Of a DNA stretch of 64,000 nucleotides, positions 16,723 to 25,436 are shown piece after piece. Position 1 is the first letter of the stretch, and every line of letters starts with the position of its first letter. The stretch covers positions 62,001-126,000 of the forward strand of contig NZ_BMVL01000002.1 in NCBI RefSeq assembly GCF_014650695.1, read 5' to 3'. This stretch comes from Streptomyces avidinii (GTDB taxonomy: Bacteria > Actinomycetota > Actinomycetes > Streptomycetales > Streptomycetaceae). Under the pieces are notes generated by a model, which saw nothing but the letters and a program-made list of their open reading frames with translations, did no database searches and was not told the DNA's origin. The translations under genes and the position numbers were made by a program.

Positions 16723-16829
16723 GTTGAGGTTAATGAAGGGGCTGTATACCTTCGAGACGAGAGCGCAAGCGAAACGCACAACTCGGCCCGACTGGCCTCA
16801 TCACCCCCTTCTCACACGGGAGTACCCCC

Positions 16830-17648
16830 ATGTCCGAAACGCTTCAGACCACTGACGTCGCCGCCTCCGACGCCGACCTGCTCGGCCAGACCGCGATCGC
16901 CGTGCGCGCGGCGGGTTCGGCGCTGCGCGAGCGCTTCGGCGAGGTGGTCCGCTACCGGACCCGCGAAGAGCTGATGCGCGCGCTCGCCGCCAACGACGAC
17001 ACGGCCCTCGACATCCTGCGCCCCCGCCTCACGCGCCTCCGTCCGGACGCCGGCTGGGTGGAGGAGGAGCTGGACGGCGGGGCGCTGCCCCCCGGCGAGT
17101 GGTGGGTCGTGGATCCGGCCGAAGGCAACGTCAACCACCTGCACGCCCTGCCGGAGTGGGCGGTGACCGCCACCCTCGTGCGTGAGAACCAGCCGGTGCT
17201 CACCGCGGTCCACCTGCCGTTGACCGGCGAGACCTACACCGCGCTCAGCGGCGGGGGCGCCCACCTCGACGGCCGGCCGCTCGGCGCCTCCCAGACCGCC
17301 GACCTCGGCCTGAGCATCGTGGCCACCAGCCAGGCCCGGCCGGACGAGGACGAGAAGGTCGTGCGGCGCGTCGGCTCCTCGATCACCGCGATGCTTTTCG
17401 ACGCGCTCGTCGTCCGCACCGCCGTGCCCGCGACCCTGCACCTGCTGGACGTGGCCGCCGGCCGGGTCGACGCCTTCTGGCAGTTCGCCGGTGCCCGCGC
17501 GGACCTGCTGCCCGGGGCGCTGCTCGTCACCGAGGCCGGCGGACGGATCTCCGATGCCGAGGGCCGCCCCTGGACCCCGCAGAGCGAGAGCTTCCTGGCC
17601 GCCGCGCCCGGCGTCCACGCCGAGGCCGTCGCCACGCTCTCACGCTGA
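16830..17648 (+). CDS. Inositol monophosphatase-family protein, atypical active site
   Basis: 272-residue protein with the overall IMPase/FIG fold. The acidic pair VEEE is at 77-80, WWVVDPAEGNVNH at 91-103, a STRAND-like GETYTALSGGGAHLDGRPL, and a closing ARADLLPGALLVTEAGG. In active family members the core motif is DPxDGTxN and the distal one is WDxAAG. Here the second Asp is Glu98, Thr is Asn100, and Trp is Ala. It may have changed metal use or substrate. It is followed after 41 bp by a NAD(P)-binding reductase gene, and both are divergent from LysR. Confidence 0.8.
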   Translation: MSETLQTTDVAASDADLLGQTAIAVRAAGSALRERFGEVVRYRTREELMRALAANDDTALDILRPRLTRLRPDAGWVEEELDGGALPPGEWWVVDPAEGNVNHLHALPEWAVTATLVRENQPVLTAVHLPLTGETYTALSGGGAHLDGRPLGASQTADLGLSIVATSQARPDEDEKVVRRVGSSITAMLFDALVVRTAVPATLHLLDVAAGRVDAFWQFAGARADLLPGALLVTEAGGRISDAEGRPWTPQSESFLAAAPGVHAEAVATLSR

Positions 17649-17689
17649 CCGCGCACCACAACCTGCACACACGGAAGGACCAGATCATC

Positions 17690-18286
17690 ATGACCACGAT
17701 CGCAGTTCTCGGTAACGGCCGCGTCGGCGGCAACCTGGCCGCAGCCCTCATCCGGGCAGGGCATGAGGTGACCGTGGCGGACCGCTCGCCGGGCGCCGCC
17801 GCCCACGCTGCCCGGACGGCCCGGATCGTCATCAACGCCACCCCGGGCGCCGGTTCGCTGGACCGGCTGGTCGCCCTGCGCGAGGAACTGCGCGACAAGA
17901 TCCTCGTCGACGTTTCCAACGCCACTGTCGACGGACCGGACGGACTGCCCGCCGACCTGATCTACCCCGGCTCAAGCCTCGCCGAGCAACTCCAGGAAGC
18001 ACTCCCCGAAACGCATGTCGTCAAGACACTCAACACCATGCTCTTCCCGGTGATGACCGCGCCGGCCACGCTCGCCCAGGCGCCCGATGCCTTCCTCTCC
18101 GGCGAGGAACCGCAGGCCAAGCAGACCGTCCGAGAACTGCTCATCGACCTCGGCTGGCGCAAGGAGTGGATCACCGATCTCGGCGGGATCCGGACCGCCC
18201 GCGCCACGGAGGCCGCGATCCTGTTCGTACCGCACGTGATTCGGGCCAGCGGATTCGCGCCCTTCGCGATCTCGATCGCCCGCTGA
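17690..18286 (+). CDS. NAD(P)-binding oxidoreductase, F420-reductase-like
   Basis: 198-residue Rossmann protein beginning MTTIAVLGNGRVGGNLAAAL, a GxGxxG dinucleotide loop at residues 8-13, and continuing with HEVTVADRSPG. The middle TLNTMLFPVM and the C-terminal LGGIRTARATE match the NADPH:F420 reductase/pyrroline-5-carboxylate-reductase-like clan. It is the second gene of the LysR-linked pair and probably cotranscribed with the IMPase-like gene. A GGAAGGA lies upstream of the ATG. The reaction is unknown. Confidence 0.85.
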   Translation: MTTIAVLGNGRVGGNLAAALIRAGHEVTVADRSPGAAAHAARTARIVINATPGAGSLDRLVALREELRDKILVDVSNATVDGPDGLPADLIYPGSSLAEQLQEALPETHVVKTLNTMLFPVMTAPATLAQAPDAFLSGEEPQAKQTVRELLIDLGWRKEWITDLGGIRTARATEAAILFVPHVIRASGFAPFAISIAR

Positions 18287-19042
18287 TCCGCACACAGTGC
18301 ACCGCCCCGAGGCGGACCCCCATCCAGAACGGATGCGACAGCGCAGGCCAGGGCCGGCGATTCAGCGCCGGCCGGCGACCCGTGGCCCCCTTCCCGGGCC
18401 GCCGGCCTCTCAACCAAGGAATCGGCCCATCTCAAGGCGGACGCGCTTGCTGAGCTGCTCGCGTCGTCACCGAGATCGTCTGATCCCCGGCCATTGCCTC
18501 ACCATCGACGCCGGCCGGCGCGAAGTCGCCGACACCGCAGTGACATTGGTCCACCGCGCGTGCCGGACTCCACCTCGCCGCCATCTTCATCCGGTCAGCG
18601 AGGTGATCCAAAGGAGACGGCCCGGTCGAGGCGTTCCCGGCCACCGAGTCGCCCCTGTGGGCGCCGGACTTCACCGTGATGTAGCCCCAGGCGCCCGGCT
18701 TGTCGTTGCTGCCAGCCGGGCCCCCGCACAGCCCGGCCCCCGGGCCGGCGTAGCGGGCGCCGTAGTGGTGGACGGCCCAACCCCGGCGAACCCTTGTCGC
18801 CCTCTCCCTGCGCGGGGCCCAACAGAGGGGCGAGGCCCGGGTTGCACGCTCGGCCGAGGCTCGCCGCACGGTGTTTCGGCGGACGCGCCGACTCGCGCAG
18901 CGCGTCGGCCGGATCGGTCTCCTACGGGACGTGCGATCCGTCGGCGGTGGCGATCCGGCACCTCGACGCCGCCTCCCCGGTCGACCCCCGCCCAGCGGGA
19001 CCGGCGCGCCGACCGCACTGGACCAGCCCTTAGGGTTTGCCC
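18287..19042. other. Intergenic region with possible gene relic
   Basis: About 755 bases. On the minus strand at 18,655-18,790 one frame has strong third-position GC and reads WAVHHYGARYAGPG, then CGGPAGSNDKPGAWGYITVK, like part of a secreted protein, but no start, signal peptide or intact end is present. A plus-strand fragment at about 18,480 (IPGHCLTIDAG) is weakly like the end of a short-chain dehydrogenase. No intact gene is supported. Confidence 0.4.
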
Positions 19043-20317
19043 ATGAGTTTGACAGCAGGTCACGAGGAAGGAGCCCCGCCCGGTCCGACGGCATCGGCGC
19101 GGGGCTGGCAGGCGCCGAGCGCGGTCGAGCGGGGGCTGTACGAGGCGAAGGCGCGCGGCGACTGGCCGGCCTACTACGACCTCGTCGCCCGGGCCGACCT
19201 GTACATGATGCAGTCGCGGGCGTACGTCGACGCGAGCGCGGGCAACACCCGCTTCCACCCCTACTGGAACCCGCAGACCCAGACCGTGTGCCTGGCCGTC
19301 TACACCGGCGGCATGCTGCCGCCGCCCGTCGCCGACCCGGTCTACAACTGCTACGACCTGGGCTGGTTCGCGGAAGTCTGGAACCAGGACGACCCGCCCT
19401 ACCTCGTCGTCAACCCCGGCAGCCCCTGCGAGGGCGTCCTGCCGGCCGGGCCGGAGGGCCGCGCCCTGTGGCAGCGTCACTCCGCCCCGGTCGAACGGCC
19501 GGGGCTGGCCCAGGACGTCATCCACACCCTGAAGGTGGGCGGCCCCCGCACCGGTCCCGTCGCCTTCGGTCTCGCGGCCGGCGCGCACATCAACGTGCAC
19601 AACGGGCGCTACTGGAACTCGATGGCCTACCACGGCTGCGGCTACCGCAACGAGAAGCGCGCGCTGGAACGCTGGTGGGGCGTCACCACCCGGGGGGACT
19701 GGCAGGACACGCAGGAACAGCTGCTGCGCGCCGAAATGGTCAGCGGGGTCTGGGAGTTCGTCCTACAGCTTCGCCGCTCCATGGCTCTGGACTTCGCGGG
19801 CCCCGTCGACGTCGACCACTGGCGCCAGGCCGCGGGGAAGGTGGTGCGCCGGCGCGCCGAGGCCGCCGCCGAGCCCCGCCTGACGGCGGACGGCGTCACC
19901 CCGGGAGGCACCGTGCCCGCCGCCGAGCTGGAGGGCCAAGTGACCGGCCTGCAGAGGCTGATCGGCCGCATCGCCCGCTACGAGGCGCGGTTCCGCGCCG
20001 ACGGCCTGCTGCCCGAGGCGGGCTTCGTCCGGAGCGTCGAAGCCTGGGACTACGGCCGGGCCTCCGGCATGGCCCGCTGGGGACTCGCCGCCCGCCTGTG
20101 CTCCCTGCAGGAGGCGGAGGCGGCCGTGGTCCGGGCCGGCCGTCTCGTCCAGCTCAACTACCGCTCGTGGGAGGACTTCTCGGCCGCCTACGTCCTGGGC
20201 CGCTGCCTCCACTTCGACGAGGAGGAGTTCGGCGAGTGGTACGAGACGGTCCTCGCGACCCACCGTGCCCTGACCACGGACCCGGCCAGCCCGTGGCGCA
20301 CGCTTCACTGGACCTGA
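19043..20317 (+). CDS. DUF1266-domain protein with SseB-like N-terminal part
   Basis: 424-residue soluble protein. Residues about 20-150 resemble the SseB N-terminal domain found in actinobacterial proteins (YWNPQTQTVCLAVYTGG, then a PYLVVNPGSPCEG segment). The C-terminal third (about 320-424) is DUF1266: VEAWDYGRASGMARWGLAAR, YVLGRCLHFD, and a final SPWRTLHW. DUF1266 proteins are widespread in Streptomyces and of unknown function. The ATG at 19043 is preferred to the TTG at 19037. It stands alone. Confidence 0.85.
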   Translation: MSLTAGHEEGAPPGPTASARGWQAPSAVERGLYEAKARGDWPAYYDLVARADLYMMQSRAYVDASAGNTRFHPYWNPQTQTVCLAVYTGGMLPPPVADPVYNCYDLGWFAEVWNQDDPPYLVVNPGSPCEGVLPAGPEGRALWQRHSAPVERPGLAQDVIHTLKVGGPRTGPVAFGLAAGAHINVHNGRYWNSMAYHGCGYRNEKRALERWWGVTTRGDWQDTQEQLLRAEMVSGVWEFVLQLRRSMALDFAGPVDVDHWRQAAGKVVRRRAEAAAEPRLTADGVTPGGTVPAAELEGQVTGLQRLIGRIARYEARFRADGLLPEAGFVRSVEAWDYGRASGMARWGLAARLCSLQEAEAAVVRAGRLVQLNYRSWEDFSAAYVLGRCLHFDEEEFGEWYETVLATHRALTTDPASPWRTLHWT

Positions 20318-20407
20318 GGATCTCGCTTCAGCGCTGGGTACGAAGACCAGGCCGTCTGAGTAGGTACGCCCATGCGCACGGCGCGCTCCGGTCGGTGTAA
20401 TGAGTCC

Positions 20408-20749
20408 ATGACCGCGACTTCTCCCCCGAGGCCTCCGGCCGCGCGGCTCCTGGCCCCGCCGTGGTGGCTGGCCCCCGCCCTGTTCACCATGGCAGCGGCA
20501 CTGAGCGGCGTGTGGGGCTACCGCTCCTCCCCGATCCTTCATGCGTCGGCGTGGCTGGCCCTGCCGTACGTCGTTCCGGCGGCACTGGTGGCAGCCACCT
20601 GGTGGCCGCCGTCGCGCACAGGCACAAAGGCCCGCGGCATGGTCCTGGGCGGGGTGGGCGTCTTCGTGGCCCTGGTGTACGCGCGCCTGGCGACCGTCGT
20701 GCTGTACGCGGTGGCCTTCGGGCTGTGGGCCTTTCAGCGCGGTGGCTGA
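20408..20749 (+). CDS. Small multi-pass membrane protein
   Basis: 113-residue protein with a Pro-rich start and about four hydrophobic helices: WWLAPALFTMAAALSGVWGY, HASAWLALPYVVPAALVAATW, GMVLGGVGVFVALVYARL and a final TVVLYAVAFGLWAF. No family was recognised. The ATG at 20408 is preferred over the GTG/ATG codons further upstream in this frame, because the hydrophobic core begins shortly after. The ribosome site is weak. Confidence 0.6.
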   Translation: MTATSPPRPPAARLLAPPWWLAPALFTMAAALSGVWGYRSSPILHASAWLALPYVVPAALVAATWWPPSRTGTKARGMVLGGVGVFVALVYARLATVVLYAVAFGLWAFQRGG

Positions 20750-20916
20750 GGCCGAGCGAACCGGAGCGTGGGTTTCTGCCAAGGCGTCTCCGGTGTGCAG
20801 CGCTGTGAGACGGTACGTACATCGTCGCGGAGGTCGACGACCCGCACCGTCTTCCGGGCCGCCCGAGCCGCGGATCACCGGCGCAGGCGAGAACGGAAGG
20901 AACGGGGGCGGCGGAA

Positions 20917-21111
20917 ATGGAATACCTGGTAGTCGTGGGGATCGGTCTCGCCTGGGGGCTCTTCCAGGCCTGGCGCGGCGGCGCCTTCGGCGGCAGGCCG
21001 GCGCAGCGTCAACGACGTTCCCGCTCGTGGAAGAACGACGGCGTCAGCTTCTCCTGTGGGAACGATGCGTCCTGCGGTGGCGGCTCCTCCTGCGGTGGTG
21101 GCGGCGACTGA
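20917..21111 (+). CDS. Small protein with Cys/Gly-rich tail
   Basis: 64-residue protein: a hydrophobic N-terminal segment (MEYLVVVGIGLAWGLFQAW), a basic middle (QRQRRSRSWKND), and a tail with four cysteines (SCGNDASCGGGSSCGGGGD). A GGAAGGAAC lies upstream. Such Cys/Gly-rich C-termini occur in small membrane-anchored bacterial proteins and could bind metal or be modified. I do not recognise a characterised family. Confidence 0.6.
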   Translation: MEYLVVVGIGLAWGLFQAWRGGAFGGRPAQRQRRSRSWKNDGVSFSCGNDASCGGGSSCGGGGD

Positions 21112-21695
21112 TACCCGGCAACTCACCGCACTCGCCCCAGCCGGCGTCAGTCGTGGCTGCGGGTGCCGCCGGCGAGCATGCCCACCAGCGGGGCGCGACG
21201 GCCGGTGTGGCGGTGGAGCGGGAACGGGCAGACCCGGGACGCAGTCGCGGACGGCGGCGTCAGGGGGCGAGGAGCGCGTCCACGAGGCAGCCGGGCCTCG
21301 AGCCACATGCCGAATCCGAGTTGGCGAACCACAAACGATGCCCGCAGACCGCCCACCGGCGGTGCGTCATCGAGCGTGTGCAGCGCCCGGCCGACGGCCC
21401 GGGCAGCCGATTGACCCGGTCAGACTCCAAGTCCACCTCGGCGTTGCCCCGCGGCGCGGCCAGGGCCTCCGCGATCCGCCGGCTCGTCCTCCAGGCACCG
21501 GGACCCGTACGTCCGGGCCATCCCGGGCACGGGCGACCCGAAGCACTGGCGGCGAACATGGCGGCGGGGCGCTGCGGCTGTCCGGAGACGACCTCGCGCT
21601 GCTGGACTCGCTGCACGGGCACCGCCTGACGGCCCGCGGGGACGCCGCAGGGGCCGGACCCGGCGGGTCCGGCCCCTGCGGCCAAGTATGGGGCG
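21112..21695. other. Intergenic region with decayed coding fragments
   Basis: Two fragments have coding bias but no usable start. One is a minus-strand tail ending near 21,260 (RRWAVCGHRLWF, then CGSRPGCLVDALLAP). The other is a plus-strand piece at about 21,560-21,650 (LRLSGDDLALLDSLHGHRLT). They look like ends of lost genes. No intact gene is supported. Confidence 0.4.
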
Positions 21696-22112
21696 TCAGT
21701 TCTTGACGGGCTCCATGCAGAGGACGAACTTGTCCGCTTCGAGCTGCTGCGCGAGAGCGACCTCGGCCACGCCCTCGCACTTGTCGATGTCGAAGGTGTT
21801 GTCGACGACCTTGACGACCTTGTAAAGGTCGGCCACCTTCTCGGTGCAGCCCTTGCTCTCGACCTTGGGGTCGTTCTCCGGGCCGGTGACGACGACGCAA
21901 TCGCCGGCCTCCGCGTGCACCGGCGCCTCGCCCGTCAGGTAGGGAAGGCCCAGGCGCCAGAACAGTACGACCGCGATCGCCACCACGACGCCGAGGATCT
22001 TCTTCCCCAGGGCGCCCTTCTTCTTCGCGGGCTCGGACGGCGCGACGGGGGCGTCGAACGGGCCGGGAGCGGCGGGCTGCTCGGGGGTCTGCGGCGCGGG
22101 AGGCGTGGCCAT
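21696..22112 (-). CDS. LppU/SCO3897-like membrane protein
   Basis: 138-residue protein. A Pro-rich cytoplasmic N-terminus (about 30 residues) leads to KKKGALGKKILGVVVAIAVVL, one membrane helix (about 37-58), and an exported domain. That domain is rich in charged residues and has four cysteines: GDCVVV, KGCTEKV, KCEGVAEV and the final VLCMEPV. The pattern matches the LppU/SCO3897 family of Streptomyces surface proteins, of unknown function. The stop lies next to an inferred decayed region; the ATG at 22112 is clear. Confidence 0.85.
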   Translation of the reverse strand: MATPPAPQTPEQPAAPGPFDAPVAPSEPAKKKGALGKKILGVVVAIAVVLFWRLGLPYLTGEAPVHAEAGDCVVVTGPENDPKVESKGCTEKVADLYKVVKVVDNTFDIDKCEGVAEVALAQQLEADKFVLCMEPVKN

Positions 22113-22932
22113 GAGGGTTCCTTGGGGACGTGTACATGATCGAACGCGCGTACGTTACAGGCTCCTGAACGCGCAAAAGGGACTATCCCCTTCCGTTTTC
22201 CAATCAGATACGGAGTCGTGATCCCTGCCGACCCGTCAGGCCACGCCGCCGGATCCTGCCCTGCGGGCGGGACCTCGGGCCCGCGTACGGATCTGAACGG
22301 TGTTCCATACGGCTCAGTGCTGGGCATTTCGCCTGCGCGGAGGGGTGTTGAGGGCCGAGGCGGTGAGCACATGGCCCAGGTGTCGGCCGCCGCGCCCGCC
22401 ACCCCGGCCGGCGCCACGCCCCAGGCGGAGCGAACCAGTGTGGAGTGCATGGACCGCAGCGGCGATCCCCGGGTCGCCGCGTAGAGCTCCTGCACCCACG
22501 ACGTTGACGCCCCGTCGCCGGCCACAACCGGATGATGGCCGCAGCCGGGCCCTCTCGGGGACGGCGGGGGTGTGGCCGATCCGGGCGGGCACAGGCTGGT
22601 CGGGGATGACGGCCGGCCCCTGCAGGTGATGCCGACCCGGATCAAGCGGACCGTAGAGGTGCGAACGGCCAAGAGCGTCAGCGCGAGTTCGGCCCTTCAG
22701 GCAAGTGAGCCACGTAGCCGGTCTGATCAGTGGTCCGGTCGGGTGCGAAGGGTCGGCGGAGGCTTTGGGCGGCGGGCCGTGGTCTGCGGTTGCGTGGTCA
22801 GGGCGCCCTGCGGCCACTGTCCCCACCGGCGTGTCCCCCGACGCCGAATCTCTACCGCCCAACCGCTGCGCCCGGATGAATCGGGCACAGCGCACTCATC
22901 GGGCCCGCCCGACCGAGGGCGGCACGTTGGAG
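22113..22932. other. Long intergenic region, no supported gene
   Basis: About 820 bases. Several frames are open on both strands but none combines a start, ribosome site and steady codon bias. The LppU-like promoter should lie near 22,120-22,200, where the sequence is locally A/T-richer. No RNA gene was identified. Confidence 0.4.
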
Positions 22933-23733
22933 TCACTCGTTGTCGCGGTAGTTCATGAACCAGTGGGTGTCGAAGTAGTGGGCCATCGTGAACGGATGGT
23001 GCGGGTCGAGGAGGATGCGGCAGATGAACTCCGCGGCCGAGCAGTCGAAGGGGGCCAAGTCGCCGTCGAAGGTCCGGACGGCGACAGACCAGCGGTCCGG
23101 GTCGGTGCTGTCGTCGGTCTGCCAGCAGTACAGGTTCTCGTGCTCGGTGCTTGCCCAGATGAGCAGGCCGTCCTCGCGGAGGTGGGTCCACGGCTCCTGG
23201 TTCAGAGTGAGGTATCCGTCGAAGGCGCCTTCCCCGAATGTCTCCACCATGCGTTTGTAGTCGCCGGGAAGGCGCGTGCCCACCTCTGCCTCGATCTGCG
23301 CCCAGTCGACGTCCGGCCGCTGCGGGGGCGAGGCCCGGGCGGTGATCGCTACAAGCCGCTCGACCCAGTCCTCTTCCCGGCCGTTCGCCCCTGTATCCGG
23401 CACCCGTACCCGCCGCGGCACGGCCGCCAGCACCGGCCGGACGACCCCGTGCTCGTCCCGAACGGTCCCGGCGCCGATCCATTGGCCTCCGTACGCCCAT
23501 GCCCGAATCGTCTCGCCCCGGCCTTCGAGTACAGCGAGAAGAGCGGCGCCACGTGACTCGTCCACGGTCGGGTCCGCAAAGCCGTCCAGGACCAGGGTCC
23601 GTGGTGCCCCGTAACGGTCGGCCAGCCGATCCACGAGCATGCGCGGGTCGGTGTCCCGTGGCAGGTGCAGAGAACCGCCTGGGGCGTCGATCCGGTCCAG
23701 CAGGTCGTTGAGCATCGAGTGCGTGATGTCCAT
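22933..23733 (-). CDS. SMI1/KNR4 (SUKH-like) family protein
   Basis: 266-residue protein. The C-terminal half has the SMI1/KNR4 pattern: VDWAQIEAEVGTRLPGDYKR, FGEGAFDGYLTL, LLIWASTEHENLYCWQT and a final FIC..LLDPHHPF. SUKH proteins commonly serve as immunity proteins against contact-dependent or polymorphic toxins. The N-terminal half (LADRYGAPRTLVLDGFADPT) is not assigned. I use the ATG at 23733 because the extra 24 residues from 23805 look non-native. No toxin gene is visible next door, so an immunity role is unproven. Confidence 0.8.
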   Translation of the reverse strand: MDITHSMLNDLLDRIDAPGGSLHLPRDTDPRMLVDRLADRYGAPRTLVLDGFADPTVDESRGAALLAVLEGRGETIRAWAYGGQWIGAGTVRDEHGVVRPVLAAVPRRVRVPDTGANGREEDWVERLVAITARASPPQRPDVDWAQIEAEVGTRLPGDYKRMVETFGEGAFDGYLTLNQEPWTHLREDGLLIWASTEHENLYCWQTDDSTDPDRWSVAVRTFDGDLAPFDCSAAEFICRILLDPHHPFTMAHYFDTHWFMNYRDNE

Positions 23734-23952
23734 GACGGACAGGAAAGCGCACTTCACTGACAAGGGCACTCGGTCCGGCCTCGGTGGCACTCGGCGCAGC
23801 TTCACTGCCGAGGACCGTGGCGCACCAGACAGCCCACCGTCCGGGCGCGACCAGGTGCTTCACTACCGGCCCGAACGTGCCTGCGCGGACCGGCCGGGTC
23901 AGTTCGCCACTGCAGGGGGGCAGGCCGCGGGGCGGCCGCGGCCGACGCCTCT

Positions 23953-24918
23953 TCAGAGGGTCCGCAGGGCGGGCAGCAGCTCCGAAGCGGCCCAGTCCAG
24001 GAAGGGCTCCTGGTGGTCGCCGCCGATCTGGATGAGGGCGACCTCGGTGAATCCGGCCTCCGCGTAGGGGCGTACGGCGTCGACGAAGGCGTCCACGTCG
24101 TCACCGCACGGGACGGCCCCGGCCACGTCCTCGGGCCGGGTGTGCTGCGCGGCCTGGTCGAAGGCGGCCGGACCGGGGAGTTCGGCGTTGACCCGCCAGC
24201 CGCCGAGCGCCCAGCGGAACTGGTCGTGCGCGCGGGCCACCGCGGCGGCGCGGTCGGGGTCGTAGCAGACGGGCAGCTGGCCGACTCGGGGCTTCCCCGC
24301 TCCCCCGTGCGCGTCGAACGTCCGCAGCAGTTCCGCCTTCGGTTCCGTGGCGATCACAAGGTCGGCGTGCCGGCCCGCGACCTCGCACGACCGGGGTCCC
24401 GACACCGCGATGCCGATGGCGGGCAGCTCCTCCGGCAGGTCCCACAACCGGGCGTTCTCGATGTCGAAGTGTGCCCCGTGGTGGCTCACGTACCCGCCCT
24501 CGAACAGCCTGCGGATGATGTCGACTGCTTCCTCCAGCATCTCCAGGCGCACGTGGGCGGCGGGCCAGCCGGCACCCACGATGTGCTCGTTCAGGTTCTC
24601 GCCGGAGCCCAGCCCGAGACGGAACCGGCCCTCGGCCAGGAGCTGCATCGTCGCCGCCTTCTGCGCGACGACGGCCGGGTGGTAGCGGAAGGTCGGGCAG
24701 GTCACGTACGTCATGAGCGGGATCCGGGAGGTGGCCTGGGCGGCCGCCCCCAGGACGCTCCACGCGTACGGAGCGTGGCCCTGGGAGTCCAGCCAGGGGA
24801 ACGAGTGGTCCGAGACGACGGAGAAGTCGAATCCGGCGCGCTCCGCCCCGATGACGTGGGACACCAGCTCCTTCGGGCCCGACTGCTCGGTCATCATCGT
24901 GTATCCGATGCTCACCAT
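23953..24918 (-). CDS. LLM-class F420-dependent oxidoreductase (TIGR03557 type)
   Basis: 321-residue luciferase-like TIM-barrel enzyme using cofactor F420. Recognisable blocks are MVSIGYTMMTEQSGPKEL, SDHSFPWLDSQGHAPYAWSV, LGAAAQATSRIPLMTYVTCP and LGLGSGENLNEHIVG, all typical of the TIGR03557 branch related to F420-dependent glucose-6-phosphate dehydrogenase. It is a single gene. The substrate is not predictable. Confidence 0.93.
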   Translation of the reverse strand: MVSIGYTMMTEQSGPKELVSHVIGAERAGFDFSVVSDHSFPWLDSQGHAPYAWSVLGAAAQATSRIPLMTYVTCPTFRYHPAVVAQKAATMQLLAEGRFRLGLGSGENLNEHIVGAGWPAAHVRLEMLEEAVDIIRRLFEGGYVSHHGAHFDIENARLWDLPEELPAIGIAVSGPRSCEVAGRHADLVIATEPKAELLRTFDAHGGAGKPRVGQLPVCYDPDRAAAVARAHDQFRWALGGWRVNAELPGPAAFDQAAQHTRPEDVAGAVPCGDDVDAFVDAVRPYAEAGFTEVALIQIGGDHQEPFLDWAASELLPALRTL

Positions 24919-24982
24919 ATGCAGCGGCTAGCCCGAACGGGCCGGATGAAACCTCCGCATCGCGGCGGAGGCCCCGGCGCGG

Positions 24983-25351
24983 CTACACGAAGGGGCCACC
25001 GAGCCGGCCGATGGCCCCGTAGTACTTGGAGATCTCGACGCGGTAGTCGGGGTCGGCCAGATGGCTGTCCCGGTGGAATTCCGGGGCCGCCTTGATCTGC
25101 TCCTTCGTGCGGTCCACGTGCACGCTGTGCGTCTCGCGGTCGATGCGGGTGACCGTGCCGGCCGGGATCAGCACCTCCTTGCCGAAGATCCAGACCCCCG
25201 TGTCGACGACCAGGTACGCGTCCGTGACCTCCGCCGAATGCTTGTCGACCTTGCCGATCCGCCCGTCGGCCGCTTCCACCGTGAATCCGGTGAGGTCCTG
25301 CCCGGTCGGGTGGACGATTCCGGACCGGTAGGCCCACATGTCGTCGTGCAT
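24983..25351 (-). CDS. PRC-barrel domain protein
   Basis: 122-residue protein with an early PRC barrel: DLTGFTVEAADGRIGKVDKH, then YLVVDTGVWIFGKEVLIPAG and VTRIDRETHSVHV. Many actinobacterial PRC-barrel proteins of this form belong to general-stress regulons. The ATG at 25351 follows GAGGAG. The gene ends near the LLM gene and is oriented with the epimerase and ferritin-like genes upstream (86 bp gap), so it may share their transcript. Confidence 0.88.
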   Translation of the reverse strand: MHDDMWAYRSGIVHPTGQDLTGFTVEAADGRIGKVDKHSAEVTDAYLVVDTGVWIFGKEVLIPAGTVTRIDRETHSVHVDRTKEQIKAAPEFHRDSHLADPDYRVEISKYYGAIGRLGGPFV

Positions 25352-25436
25352 GATCAACCACTCCTCGCATCGGTCGTCGTTCCGCCGGATCCTCCGCCCG
25401 GCCGGTTCGCACCCCGCCTGCCCCACCGACCGGACC

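Noticed and set aside
22400..22560. Condensation-domain-like HHxxxxDG motif on the minus strand
   Set aside because: The motif (HHPVVAGDG) is imperfect and nothing else of the domain is present; the frame lacks coding bias.
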